Assembly (NCBI GenBank): GCA_020350205.1
Contig: CP070707.1
Span: 1,084,808-1,126,577, forward strand
Length of the DNA stretch: 41,770 bases
Reading direction: 5' to 3'
From: a bacterium
GTDB taxonomy: Bacteria > Calditrichota > Calditrichia > RBG-13-44-9
In this document: piece after piece, positions 1-9,328 of the stretch
Layout of the letters: each line of letters begins with the position of its first letter
Position numbering within the stretch: the first letter of the stretch is position 1
Made by a program: the position numbers and the translations under genes
Notes under the pieces: generated by a model
Database searches by the model: none
What the model saw: only the letters and a program-made list of their open reading frames with translations
What the model was told of the DNA's origin: nothing

Positions 1-270
1 ATTGGTCTTGCCAGGACAAAAAAGCTGGGTATCGTGATCAGCAGCACCTTTGAGAGTGGCATAACAATTTCGGTATTATCTCAATTATCAGGGATGTTGC
101 GTCCTGACAATCTCGCCATGGGTTTAGATACCTTACGCTGGCTGAAAAAAGATCTGTTACAGGAAGACATAATGATTCAGCAGGGGCAGATTGACATTCA
201 AAAAATTGCAGCTGTTGGTCAAAAGATAAACTGGGACATGCTTCAATTCATAAAAAAAATTCAGCTGTAA
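1..270 (+). CDS. menC: o-succinylbenzoate synthase, C-terminal end (5' partial)
   Basis: The reading frame is open from base 1, so the gene begins upstream of the window; only the last 89 residues are present. They match the C-terminal barrel end of o-succinylbenzoate synthase (enolase superfamily), which dehydrates SHCHC to o-succinylbenzoate in menaquinone synthesis. The segment ISSTFESGI is the family's late ISSxxESxxG-type loop, and MGLDTLRWL is the 'GLdT' strand near the C-terminus. A GTG at 34 is internal and not a start. The next gene, menE, begins 15 bases after the stop, which supports the assignment because MenE acts on the MenC product. Being partial, its catalytic lysines cannot be checked here. 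Confidence 0.85.
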   Translation: MGLARTKKLGIVISSTFESGITISVLSQLSGMLRPDNLAMGLDTLRWLKKDLLQEDIMIQQGQIDIQKIAAVGQKINWDMLQFIKKIQL

Positions 271-285
271 AATACGTGTGTCCAA

Positions 286-1824
286 ATGATTGAAAATTCC
301 ACCCTTCATTTTGAATTTCAGACAGATCAACCCGCACTTATGACTCCTACTGAGGTGCTCAGTTATTCCAATATAATGATTACATCCCACAAGCTTCGGG
401 AAATATTCCTCCGGCAGGGTATGTCTGCAGGTGACCGGGTTGGATTAATCGGCCCCAACAGTATTGACTATGTCCTTTCTCTGTATGCATTGTGGCAAGG
501 GGGTATGGTAGCAGTACCATTAAGCACCCGCTGGCCCGAGCGGTTAATTGAAAGAATGATGAAAAAAATTGATTGCACGTTTCTCATCAACCTGTCAAAG
601 AAAAAGTACTTATACAAGAATAATGATATAAAACTGATACAGGCGAATAAGCTGATCGAGAAGTTGCCAAAGGCAAAAAATCTTGAAAACAATACTCAGC
701 TTGTTTTCAGTTCCAAACAAGAGGCAACGATCATTTTTACTTCCGGCAGTATCCAAGAGCCAAAAGCAGCTGTGCACACCTTTGCCAATCATTATTACAG
801 TGCACTCGGATCCGCACAAAACATTCCTTTTACAAAAGGAGACAACTGGGTGTTATCCCTGCCGCTTTTTCACATTGGGGGGATAGCGATATTGTTTAGA
901 GCGCTCCTGGGGGGAGGAACTGTCGCTATTCCTGTGCCTGATCAAAAACTGGAACTGACCCTGCGGGAACTCCAAGGTACTCATATATCCCTGGTGCCTG
1001 CCCAGTTACAGCGCTTACTGGTAAATCCCGGAAATTTGGGTTTCCTGAAAAAAATGAAGGCGATTTTGCTGGGGGGAGGGCCGTTTCCTGACAGGCTTTT
1101 GGAACAAGCCTTCAAAGAAAATCTGGCAATCTTCTGCAGTTATGGTTCAACTGAAATGAGCTCCCAGATTACAGTAACAGCCAGGGACGATGATCTCCCG
1201 AATGTTTTGACTGCCGGCCGAATCCTATCGTATCGGGAGATTACCATTTCCCCTGATTCAGAGATTTTAGTCCGAGGACGAACGCTTTTCAAGGGTTATA
1301 TCGCGGGTAAAAATATTGAATCTGCCAGAGATGAGGACGGTTGGTTTCACAGCGGGGATCTGGGGAGGTTGGATCAAGAGGGTACTTTGACTATCATCGG
1401 ACGCAAGGATAATATGTTCATCTCCGGGGGAGAGAATATCCAACCCGAGGAGATCGAAGATGTATTGCTTCAATATCCTCTGATTTCTGAGGCGATTGTT
1501 GTGCCGGTAGATCATGCGACATATGGAAAAAGACCGGTGGCTTTTATTAGATGGCGAAAAAGAGAGGGAGAAGAACCAGAATTACAAGATGACAAGATAC
1601 AAGAATACAAGGCAAAGGTTAAAAATCTGTCCGTCCAAAAGACGGGATCGAAGGCAGATTTAGTTAAGGACCGGGAGAGAGAAATAAGGGAATTTCTGGA
1701 GAAACGGTTACCGAAATATAAAATTCCGGATCATTTTTTCGGCTGGCCGGCGGGGGAAGAGGCAATGAAAATCAGCCGAAAACGTTTTGTAAATCTGGCA
1801 AAAAGTATAATCACAACTCAATAG
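286..1824 (+). CDS. menE: o-succinylbenzoate-CoA ligase (MenE-like acyl-CoA ligase)
   Basis: This 512-residue ANL-superfamily adenylating enzyme would activate o-succinylbenzoate with ATP and CoA for menaquinone synthesis. The order of ANL motifs is visible: the phosphate loop at about residues 151-161, YGSTEMSSQ near 286, HSGDLGRLD followed by IIGRKDNMFISGGENIQP near 355-390, and a C-terminal KISRKRF carrying the likely catalytic lysine. The phosphate loop reads TSGSIQEPK instead of the usual TSG(S/T)TGxPK, so the second Thr and the Gly are replaced. A Lys-rich insert at about 425-460 is unusual. It follows menC by 15 bases on the same strand, so MenE is the best reading; another acyl-CoA ligase is possible. 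The ATG has no strong Shine-Dalgarno, as expected for translational coupling. Confidence 0.85.
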   Translation: MIENSTLHFEFQTDQPALMTPTEVLSYSNIMITSHKLREIFLRQGMSAGDRVGLIGPNSIDYVLSLYALWQGGMVAVPLSTRWPERLIERMMKKIDCTFLINLSKKKYLYKNNDIKLIQANKLIEKLPKAKNLENNTQLVFSSKQEATIIFTSGSIQEPKAAVHTFANHYYSALGSAQNIPFTKGDNWVLSLPLFHIGGIAILFRALLGGGTVAIPVPDQKLELTLRELQGTHISLVPAQLQRLLVNPGNLGFLKKMKAILLGGGPFPDRLLEQAFKENLAIFCSYGSTEMSSQITVTARDDDLPNVLTAGRILSYREITISPDSEILVRGRTLFKGYIAGKNIESARDEDGWFHSGDLGRLDQEGTLTIIGRKDNMFISGGENIQPEEIEDVLLQYPLISEAIVVPVDHATYGKRPVAFIRWRKREGEEPELQDDKIQEYKAKVKNLSVQKTGSKADLVKDREREIREFLEKRLPKYKIPDHFFGWPAGEEAMKISRKRFVNLAKSIITTQ

Positions 1825-1858
1825 ATATAATTCCCTGCTGATTTTCCCTCAAAAACAT

Positions 1859-2290
1859 TTACTTTAGACCGGGTGTGGGAGATATCCAGCGTCTGGGCCG
1901 AGAATCCCAATTTCGCCGGTCGTTGGCTGTGACCCGGGAATATTTCTCATCCAATTTCCGAATTCGAGCGGACATCTTTTCCACAATCCTAAAGGCAAGA
2001 GAAGGATCCTGTTGAATACGACGAAGAAGAGTCTTTTTGTCAATAGTAATCAGAGAGACTTCCCCTTTGGCTCTGACGGTTGCCGATCGGGCCTCTTTTT
2101 CAAACAATGCCATTTCTCCAAAAAAATCTCCTTCACCCAATTCCGCGATAAGCACCTCTTTACCCTCCAGGCGGTGAGTAATCACCTGCACCATGCCAGA
2201 CTGTATGACATACATGCACTCTCCGAATTCCCCCTGTCTGATAATGATTTCTCCATCTTTATATATTTTTCCCAGTGAAGTGTTATCCAT
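1859..2290 (-). CDS. stand-alone cyclic-nucleotide-binding domain protein
   Basis: This 143-residue protein is a single cNMP-binding beta-roll. The phosphate-binding cassette is clear at about residues 53-75 (GDFFGEMALFEKEARSATV), with the conserved Gly-Glu and the Arg that contacts the cyclic phosphate. After the domain there is one long helix and a basic tail, but no recognisable helix-turn-helix, so it is not a complete CRP/FNR regulator. It starts 8 bases after the flavoprotein gene on the same strand and is probably co-transcribed. It may sense cAMP or c-di-nucleotides, or use the fold for protein contacts. ATG at 2290 has a GGAG about 12 bases upstream. Its partner is unknown. Confidence 0.8.
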   Translation of the reverse strand: MDNTSLGKIYKDGEIIIRQGEFGECMYVIQSGMVQVITHRLEGKEVLIAELGEGDFFGEMALFEKEARSATVRAKGEVSLITIDKKTLLRRIQQDPSLAFRIVEKMSARIRKLDEKYSRVTANDRRNWDSRPRRWISPTPGLK

Positions 2291-2298
2291 AATTGTAT

Positions 2299-3714
2299 TT
2301 ATTCTCCTTTGTTTCCTTCCTTAGAAATATTAATCAATGAAACGGCTGAATTCCAGGCAAACCGTCCCATGAAGGACAGTCGTAAGGTATTTAAAAAGAT
2401 TTCCCGGTAAGATGAACTACCGCTAAACAAGTCCCATAAAACTGTGCTCATAATTTTTCGACCCTGCGGCTTCCTTTGCTCGGTGATTATCGTTTTTAAG
2501 ATTGCTCTGCGGGTAAAACGCAGATTCTGAAATAACTTTGTAATTAAAAAAAGTATTTTTCCAAACTGATTATCCGAATCGATACGTTTACAAACCGGCC
2601 AATAACTCCTTTTAAAATCTTCAGTGGCGATGCCCTGCAAAATGGCTGTATTGGCTGCCGCTTTTGCTGTAATGAATGCTGCACCAATCCCATCTTTATA
2701 CAGGCGGGAATAACTGGAATCTCCGATAAAAACCACCCTGTCGCAGAAAGGCCGCTGTGATCCCCGGGTATTGATACTGGGCCAGCACTGACAGGATCCC
2801 CCGTCCAGTGCAAAATTTGGCGGGAAGCAACTTTTTACCTCCGGGGACTGCATAAAATGGCTCACGAGGTCTTTGTCGATATTCTCTCCCAGAATACAGA
2901 CGGTCACGAAATCTCCTTTTGGAATGATCGCGGCAAATTCCAGTCGTGGCAGTTTTAGCAGAAATACATGCATGGAGCTGCCTAAATATTGCTCAATAAT
3001 TTCTGATCCCAGATGATATTCCTTAATGAAAGTTTTAGAATGACCCGGTGCCCGGTACCCCGATATAATTTTATCGAGATTAGGAAGGCTAGAGGTGTTA
3101 ATCCCATGTGCAATGACAACCAGGTCATAGGTCTGTTTAGACGCTTCAGGATGGTTATATACCAGTTGGGGAAAATCATCTATGAAGGTGATGGAATCAA
3201 CCCGGCTCTTAATAATGTGGGCGCCTTTTTCGATTGCTTTTTTGAGTAAGTAGCCGTCAAAGCTGTCCCATCTGCCAATTTCGGTGCCTCGGGGGCCACA
3301 CCCCCGGTATACTGCCCCGATTCGCTTTTCATGCAAAGGTGTTTCAATACGGGCACTGCCGACATCAGTATGCATCACATAGGAATCGATTCCACGTTGA
3401 ACAATGCTGGCAGGAAGATTGATACCTTCGGCGGCGAGATGTTGTACCAGAGTTTCGGAGATAATTCCACCGCATTTATTACACCCCTGGGGGCCGCTTT
3501 TGCTAAAATCCTTTGGTTCGTAAATATCGATGTCAAGCTTAAGGTCGACTCGATCAGAGAGTCCCAGCAGAAAATAGCTAAAAAATGACCCGGCCGGACC
3601 ACCTCCAACCACCCCAACCCGGGAACCATTTTTGAGCTGTATGGAGGAAGATTGTCTTCCACTTTCCTTTAGAAAATCCTGTCCGGTAATTTTATGTGAT
3701 TTCATCCAGTTCAT
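2299..3714 (-). CDS. FAD-dependent oxidoreductase, geranylgeranyl-reductase-like
   Basis: The protein has about 471 residues. A Rossmann FAD motif (VGVVGGGPAGS) lies near residue 34, an acidic strand end follows (DIDIYEP), and a second FAD contact (VVFIGDSSYSRLYKDGIGAAF) lies near 330-350. This is the layout of the geranylgeranyl reductase/halogenase-type group-A flavoproteins. A Cys-containing loop (GCNKCGGIIS) sits where such reductases often carry a conserved Cys-Gly motif. Family members reduce prenyl chains of lipids, chlorophyll or menaquinone; its closeness to menC-menE makes a quinone or lipid substrate plausible, but the genes are convergent. TTG at 3717 precedes ATG at 3714; I chose the ATG. 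No Shine-Dalgarno is evident, and another ATG exists at 3705. Confidence 0.7.
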   Translation of the reverse strand: MNWMKSHKITGQDFLKESGRQSSSIQLKNGSRVGVVGGGPAGSFFSYFLLGLSDRVDLKLDIDIYEPKDFSKSGPQGCNKCGGIISETLVQHLAAEGINLPASIVQRGIDSYVMHTDVGSARIETPLHEKRIGAVYRGCGPRGTEIGRWDSFDGYLLKKAIEKGAHIIKSRVDSITFIDDFPQLVYNHPEASKQTYDLVVIAHGINTSSLPNLDKIISGYRAPGHSKTFIKEYHLGSEIIEQYLGSSMHVFLLKLPRLEFAAIIPKGDFVTVCILGENIDKDLVSHFMQSPEVKSCFPPNFALDGGSCQCWPSINTRGSQRPFCDRVVFIGDSSYSRLYKDGIGAAFITAKAAANTAILQGIATEDFKRSYWPVCKRIDSDNQFGKILFLITKLFQNLRFTRRAILKTIITEQRKPQGRKIMSTVLWDLFSGSSSYREIFLNTLRLSFMGRFAWNSAVSLINISKEGNKGE

Positions 3715-4039
3715 CAATTTTTTGGTGTTGATCTTTTGGAATGTCTGAGGGGAATTTAGAAAATATTATTGAATAATCAAGAATAATTTGGAGATTTGCT
3801 CAAAATATCCAGCGGGTATTGCCTTATTTCGGGCTGAAAATTTCTCATTTTTCTGAATTGAACGAATCAATATGGAGAGTGGATACTAAATCTTTACGAT
3901 CTATTATCAATAATTAATGATTTACATACAGAAATCCGGTGCCTGAAAAACCAAAGTGAAGAGCGATGATCAGCTGCTCAATACCATTATTCCTTCAGAT
4001 TATCTACTTTGAGTTACTGATCACTTGCCCCGTGAAACC
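3715..4039. other. intergenic region, no gene seen
   Basis: An AT-rich stretch of about 325 bases lies between two minus-strand units. It must hold the promoter of the flavoprotein gene on its left side and the 3' end of the response-regulator transcript on its right side. I see no convincing ORF, RNA gene, hairpin with a T-run, or strong promoter. Confidence 0.5.
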
Positions 4040-4693
4040 TCACAAGTAGGTTTTATTCTCAATCGCAAACTGCAACAGTTTATGATGTCCTTTCAACCCC
4101 AGTTTCTGAGCGATATTATTGCGATGATTTTGAACGGTCCGAATACTGACAAAAAGTTGCTCGGAAATTTCCTTGCTGGTTTTATTTTGAGCGATAAGTG
4201 CAAGAATTTTCTTTTCGGTTGGTGTTAGGTCTCCCAAACCGGGTTTTGACTTTTCAAGGGAATGCATCCGGCTGCGTCTTTCAAGGAGAAGGTGGGAAAG
4301 TTCCGGACAAATGAAGTGATTTCCCTGGGAAACTGCCTGCAAACAATGCAAAAGATCTTTTGAGGCGTTGTCTTTTAGCAGATATCCTTTTGCACCCAGG
4401 TTCATGGCTTCATTGAAGTATTCCTCATCCTTATACATGGTCAGAATAATAAAATCAGTTGCCAGTTTTTTTTGCTGCGATTCCCGAAGCACCTCTAATC
4501 CATTCTTACCAGGCATGGAAATATCCATGATGACCATGGCCGGTTTTAAATTACTTATTTTATCCAGAACCTCGCTGCCGTCACCGCATTGATCCACAAC
4601 AATATACGCCGGATCCTGCTCTACAATTTTAATAATTCCCTGTCGGAAGATGGGGTGATCATCGGCGATTAGTAAGGTGAATGTTTTATTCAT
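4040..4693 (-). CDS. NarL/FixJ-family response regulator
   Basis: This 217-residue regulator has a receiver domain at about residues 5-120 and a LuxR-type helix-turn-helix at about 150-212. The receiver shows the acidic pair in LLIADDHPIF, the phospho-acceptor Asp in MVIMDISMPG (near residue 56) and the conserved Lys in YLLKDNAS. The output domain reads LTPTEKKILALIAQNKTSKEI then VSIRTVQNHRNNI, the standard GerE recognition helix. It begins 6 bases after the sensor kinase stop, so the two genes form a co-transcribed pair. It should bind DNA as a dimer after phosphotransfer from the kinase. Its targets are unknown. ATG at 4693 is preceded by AGAGGG. Confidence 0.93.
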   Translation of the reverse strand: MNKTFTLLIADDHPIFRQGIIKIVEQDPAYIVVDQCGDGSEVLDKISNLKPAMVIMDISMPGKNGLEVLRESQQKKLATDFIILTMYKDEEYFNEAMNLGAKGYLLKDNASKDLLHCLQAVSQGNHFICPELSHLLLERRSRMHSLEKSKPGLGDLTPTEKKILALIAQNKTSKEISEQLFVSIRTVQNHRNNIAQKLGLKGHHKLLQFAIENKTYL

Positions 4694-4699
4694 CGGAAT

Positions 4700-7600
4700 T
4701 TAGCCCTCTTTTAATAGCGGAATGATGAGATGAATTTGGAATCCTTGTCCCGGTTTGCTTGAAATATTAATGGATCCTGCAATGAGTCGTGTCCTTTCCC
4801 TCATATCTGCAAGTCCCATCCCCTCTTGGGTGTGGTCTCCGATCTGAAATCCCTTCCCATTGTCTGTGATAGTTGTTTGTATCTGATATCTGTTTTTATG
4901 AATCACTACGGTTGATGAAGTTGCCTCGGAGTGTTTCATAATATTGGTCATGGCTTCCTGGATAATACGGTAATAGTGTATCTCAGACCTTTTTGGTAGC
5001 AACCGGTCGATGTTTTCGATTTTCAACTCAAATTTTATTTGGGTGGCATGAGACATTTTATGAATCATGGATTCAATCGCTTTGGTCAATCCCAAACTAT
5101 CCAATTGGTGGGGATGAAGATTGTGGGAAATCTCGCGGACTTCGTTAATTGATTCCTTGATGATGGATACCAATTCTTGGAGTCTCGTTTCACCGCCTCC
5201 AGAATCCTTCATGTATTGTTGCAGCTCATTGTTGGCGATAAGCAGATTCTGACCCAGGCTATCATGTAATTCTGCCGCAATACGTTTTCTTTCCGCTTCC
5301 TGCGATTCCATTAAGTTATTTGAAAAATCAACCTGGTTTTTTTGAATTTGTTTCAGGTGGTTTATCCGATATAAATGTGCCGTCAAGATTAATCCCACCA
5401 CGAGTAATCCAATGGAAATTCTGAACCACATGGTTTGCCAGAAAGGGGGTAAAACGATTATTTTTAAAGAGGTGCCAGTTTCGTTCCATATACCATCACT
5501 ATTGGAGCCTAGAACTTTAAATTTATACTCGCCCGGATCCAGGTGGGTGAAAGTGGCATTCCGACTGCGTGAATCTGTAAAAATCCAGTTCTCATTAAAT
5601 CCTTCCATTTTATAGGCATATTGATTTTTTCCCGGAGCACTATAGTCAAGAGAAGAAAAATCGAATGAAAACACATAGTCACGGTAAGACAATTTTAATT
5701 CGGCAAGGTTTGAAAAGCGTTTCCCGGGAGATACCGGTTTATTAAACTTTTTAAATGAAGTAATGACGATGGGGGGGATATATTTATTTTCTTCAATACT
5801 GTCCGGGAGAAAAGTAATAAATCCATCAGGACATCCAAAGTAAAATTGACCGTCCTTACTTCGATAGTATGCGCCTCCGGAAAATTCATCACTCGGTAAA
5901 CCATCTCCGGAGTCGAAATTTTTAAACGTCTTAAAAGGGGAGTATTTTGAGAGTCCCTTATTGGTGCTCATCCACAAATTTCCTTGATTGTCTTCCAGGA
6001 TTCCGTAAATATGTTGATTCGGTAGCCCATCTTTTTCGAACAAATGATTGAATTCTTGATTTGTGGTATCTCCTGTATACATATAAGAAAGTCCACTTGA
6101 GGTTCCAACCCACAGGATTGATTGTTCCGGTGTTCGGGATACATAGATGGTGTTGACAATGTTGTCACAGAGACTTCGAGGATCTGAGGGATCGTGAAGA
6201 TATCGGATGAAATGATTCAGCTTCCTGTCGTATCGGTTCAGTCCACCACCCCAGCCCCCAATCCATATATTACCTTCATAATCTTCATAAATTGATAGGA
6301 TATAGTTTGTGGAAATACTAAGTGGATTCTGCATTTCAAACCGAAAATGATCAAATTTTCCGGAGGCAATTTCGAGTCTGTCCAGACCCTTATCGGAGGT
6401 TCCTATCCACAGGTACCCCTGCCTATCAGTACACAGGGTTTCAATGTAATTCGAACCAATTCCTCTTTCATTTCCTGGATTATGTTTAAAATGTACAAAC
6501 CGGCTTGTTCGGGGATCGAGACGGTCTAATCCTCCCCCGAATGTGCCGATCCACAGATGACCGTTCAGATCTCCGGTAATACTCTGAATATTGTCATGAC
6601 TCAAACTGGACGGATTATCAGGATCGTGCCGGAAATGTTTGAACTTGCCACTCCGGGGATCAAATCGATTTAACCCAGTGCCGGCAGTTCCTATCCAGAG
6701 ATATCCATCTTGATCTTTGAAAAAACAACGGATCAAATTTCCACTTAAAGAATTTTTTTCAGTTTCGGAATGACTATAATGAAAAAACTTTTTTCTTCTC
6801 AGGTTAAGTTTATTTAATCCGTTGGTAGCAGTACCAATCCAGAGTATATTCGACTCATCCTCATAAAGGCTGAGAAGTTTGTTTGAACTTAAGCTGGCAT
6901 CATGACCAATTTGGGTTTTGAAATGGGTAAATTCGTTACGATCTTCAATAAAACGGTTTAATCCCTGGTCTTGTGTCGCAATCCAGAGACTTCCTTCGCT
7001 ATCTTTGTATATTGAACTTATCTGATCAGCGCTGATACTGCCTGCATCTCGGGGGTCATTCTTGTAGTGGTTAAAGCGGTTGGAAAGCAGGTTGAAGCGA
7101 TTTAAGCCATTCTCCATGGTTCCCACCCAAAGATCCCCTGCGGAATCTTCACAAATAGAGGTGATCCGGTTACCGCTGATACTCCCGGGATTCTCAGGAT
7201 CATTCAGATAACGTTTAAATATAAATTCATGAGTCAGTTTTGAAGTATCTGTAGAAATGGAGCATAAACCATTCCAGGTCCCGATCCATAATATTCCGCC
7301 ACGATCCAGGTATAAGGTCCGGATGAAATTGTTACTAATGCTGTTTATATCATTCTGATCATGTCGGAAGACTGTGAATCGGTCACTCTCTGGCAGATAT
7401 AAATTCAATCCGCCGCCCCAGGTGCCGATCCAGAGATTTCCGAATAAATCTTCTTCGATTGCAGTCGGTCGACTGTTGCTGATACTTCCGGGCGTATCAT
7501 CCGGTAAATACCAGGTAAAAATCCCTGATCCTGGATCATACCTGTTTAATCCCCACCAGGTTGCGACCCAAAAAATACCAGATTTGTCTTCATGAATATC

Positions 7601-7897
7601 CCATATCCAGTTATGAGAAATACTGTTGGTATCACCGGATTGTTTTTTAAAAATTTCGAATGTATAGCCATCATACTTATTTAAACCATCCTGCGTTCCA
7701 AACCATAAGAATCCCTGTGAATCCTGGAAAATGCAATTTATAGTGTTTTGAGATAAACCGTTGTCAGAGGAAATATTTCGGAAGTGTAAAGGTGAATTGG
7801 GTTGAGCATTCTGAGCAATAGATGAAAAAGAGTAACAAATAAATGTAAAAGAGACTGCAAGGTAGTGAGAGATTTTTATTCTGGATCCGGGAAACAT
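4700..7897 (-). CDS. two-propeller periplasmic sensor histidine kinase (HisKA_3 type)
   Basis: This sensor kinase has about 1065 residues. A signal peptide is followed by repeated 'GxLWIGTxxxGLNRYD' blades; I count 14, which fits two seven-bladed Reg_prop propellers. A Y_Y_Y-like beta domain follows, then one membrane segment near 824-848 and a NarX-type kinase core. The phospho-acceptor is in AELHDSLGQN (about His 880), the N-box in IIQEAMTNIMKHSEA, and the ATP lid in TDNGKGF and GMGLADMRER. The layout matches the sensor half of Bacteroidetes hybrid sensors for glycans, but the regulator is a separate downstream gene. The ligand is unknown. A TTG at 7906 is the longest start; I chose the ATG at 7897, directly before the signal peptide. 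Neither has a clear Shine-Dalgarno. Confidence 0.9.
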   Translation of the reverse strand: MFPGSRIKISHYLAVSFTFICYSFSSIAQNAQPNSPLHFRNISSDNGLSQNTINCIFQDSQGFLWFGTQDGLNKYDGYTFEIFKKQSGDTNSISHNWIWDIHEDKSGIFWVATWWGLNRYDPGSGIFTWYLPDDTPGSISNSRPTAIEEDLFGNLWIGTWGGGLNLYLPESDRFTVFRHDQNDINSISNNFIRTLYLDRGGILWIGTWNGLCSISTDTSKLTHEFIFKRYLNDPENPGSISGNRITSICEDSAGDLWVGTMENGLNRFNLLSNRFNHYKNDPRDAGSISADQISSIYKDSEGSLWIATQDQGLNRFIEDRNEFTHFKTQIGHDASLSSNKLLSLYEDESNILWIGTATNGLNKLNLRRKKFFHYSHSETEKNSLSGNLIRCFFKDQDGYLWIGTAGTGLNRFDPRSGKFKHFRHDPDNPSSLSHDNIQSITGDLNGHLWIGTFGGGLDRLDPRTSRFVHFKHNPGNERGIGSNYIETLCTDRQGYLWIGTSDKGLDRLEIASGKFDHFRFEMQNPLSISTNYILSIYEDYEGNIWIGGWGGGLNRYDRKLNHFIRYLHDPSDPRSLCDNIVNTIYVSRTPEQSILWVGTSSGLSYMYTGDTTNQEFNHLFEKDGLPNQHIYGILEDNQGNLWMSTNKGLSKYSPFKTFKNFDSGDGLPSDEFSGGAYYRSKDGQFYFGCPDGFITFLPDSIEENKYIPPIVITSFKKFNKPVSPGKRFSNLAELKLSYRDYVFSFDFSSLDYSAPGKNQYAYKMEGFNENWIFTDSRSRNATFTHLDPGEYKFKVLGSNSDGIWNETGTSLKIIVLPPFWQTMWFRISIGLLVVGLILTAHLYRINHLKQIQKNQVDFSNNLMESQEAERKRIAAELHDSLGQNLLIANNELQQYMKDSGGGETRLQELVSIIKESINEVREISHNLHPHQLDSLGLTKAIESMIHKMSHATQIKFELKIENIDRLLPKRSEIHYYRIIQEAMTNIMKHSEATSSTVVIHKNRYQIQTTITDNGKGFQIGDHTQEGMGLADMRERTRLIAGSINISSKPGQGFQIHLIIPLLKEG

Positions 7898-8175
7898 TGA
7901 TATCAAACTGGCTAAGTTAATTTTTTTATTTTTAACGTATAATTTATTCGGAAATTATTCAAAGGGCATGATATTGATCAATATTGTAATAAAAATTTTT
8001 ATAATATTCAAGTTTTCAGATTGTCTCATATTGTAATATTGTTTGTTTTATTCTATATTAAAAGTGGGTAAATAATATTTTTTGTTTCAATCAAGGCTGA
8101 TTCAGGATTCTGAAATCTTTTTTATTAGGCAGGTAATGTTCTCATCATAAATTTTAATTGGGAGATTAATTAAAA

Positions 8176-9204
8176 ATGAATAGTAATTCAAGTCTGATCG
8201 ATAAGACATTTATGAATACCTTGCTGTTTCTGCTATTTATTTTGGTATCCGGTTGTCTCTATGCTCAAAATTCCACCTCGAAGCACTTTAAGGTTGAATC
8301 AATGAGCGAAGGTGTATATGCCATTATACATTCACCGGGTGGTTATGCTATTTGCAACGCGGGAATCGTAAACTTAGGGGAGGAGACCCTTGTCTTTGAT
8401 ACTTTTTTAGCGCCTGGAGCTGCTCTGGATCTGCTCAAAATCGCGGTTGAATTAACCGGAAACCCAGTAAAATATGTGATTAATAGCCATTACCATAATG
8501 ATCACATTCGCGGGAACCAGGTTTTTAAGCCCTCTGCCACAATCATCAGCACTGCTGTTACACGCGAACTCATGGCAGAAAATGAGCCAAAAGAGATTCT
8601 GCAAGAACAGGAGTATGCTCCACAACGATTGACTCAACTGAAGCAAGAATATGAGACGGAAACAGATGAGAAAACCAAAAAATCTTTGCTCATGTGGATC
8701 GGTTACTTTGAAGCAATGGTAGAATCCCATGCCATCCTGAAAACCACCCTTCCGGATGTAACCTTTTCCAAAAGCTTGTCAATTCATGGTTCTCAAAGAG
8801 AGGCACAATTGTTCACATTTGATCTCGGTCATACCACCAGTGATTTGATTTTATACTTACCCGCAGAAAAAATTGTTTTTGCAGGTGATCTACTGTTCAT
8901 CGGAATGCATCCCTACCTAGCCGACGGAAACACCACTCACCTCGTCCAAGACTTAATGCAGTTAAAAACATTTGATATTGAAAAAGTACTCCCGGGGCAT
9001 GGTGAGGTAGGCACTTCGCAGGATATTGACCTTATGATCAAATATGTGAATCAGATGAATTCTCTGGTAGAAAGACTCGCCGCTCAAAATGTATCATCCG
9101 AAGAATTGGAGCAGGTGCATATTCCGGAGCCATTTGACAGCTGGGAATTTTCTAATTTTTTTCGACTTAATCTAAAATTTATGTTTAATTCTTACGCGAG
9201 GTGA
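8176..9204 (+). CDS. metallo-beta-lactamase-fold hydrolase, predicted lipoprotein
   Basis: This 342-residue protein has a short N-terminal extension, a hydrophobic segment and a lipobox (VSGC, Cys 27), so it is probably anchored to a membrane. The zinc site is complete: SHYHNDH at residues 104-110 supplies two His, Asp and His; GHTTSD supplies the third-strand His; FAGDLLF supplies the bridging Asp; and LPGHGEVG supplies the last His. A helical insert lies between about 130 and 185. The fold covers many hydrolases, so the substrate is not predictable; lactonase, quinoprotein-relay-type or beta-lactamase-like functions are possible. It stands alone between two minus-strand units. ATG at 8176 has GGGAG about 11 bases upstream; ATG at 8212 would also keep the lipobox. 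Confidence 0.85.
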   Translation: MNSNSSLIDKTFMNTLLFLLFILVSGCLYAQNSTSKHFKVESMSEGVYAIIHSPGGYAICNAGIVNLGEETLVFDTFLAPGAALDLLKIAVELTGNPVKYVINSHYHNDHIRGNQVFKPSATIISTAVTRELMAENEPKEILQEQEYAPQRLTQLKQEYETETDEKTKKSLLMWIGYFEAMVESHAILKTTLPDVTFSKSLSIHGSQREAQLFTFDLGHTTSDLILYLPAEKIVFAGDLLFIGMHPYLADGNTTHLVQDLMQLKTFDIEKVLPGHGEVGTSQDIDLMIKYVNQMNSLVERLAAQNVSSEELEQVHIPEPFDSWEFSNFFRLNLKFMFNSYAR

Positions 9205-9250
9205 AATCGGGATTTTACTGCAGTGAATTTCAGATTCATTTAAAATCAGA

Positions 9251-9278
9251 CGCCCTCTCCTGAATTTGGTAGAGGGCG
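9251..9278. terminator. hairpin between convergent genes
   Basis: A perfect 8-bp stem, CGCCCTCT with AGAGGGCG, encloses a 12-base loop. It lies between the convergent hydrolase and protease genes. There is no long T-run on the plus strand, while the minus strand has a short TTTTA after the stem, so it may act as a bidirectional but imperfect terminator. Confidence 0.5.
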
Positions 9279-9328
9279 CTGATTAATTATCTTGTTAAGA
9301 GTATATTCGCAGGATTTATTGATTTTGA

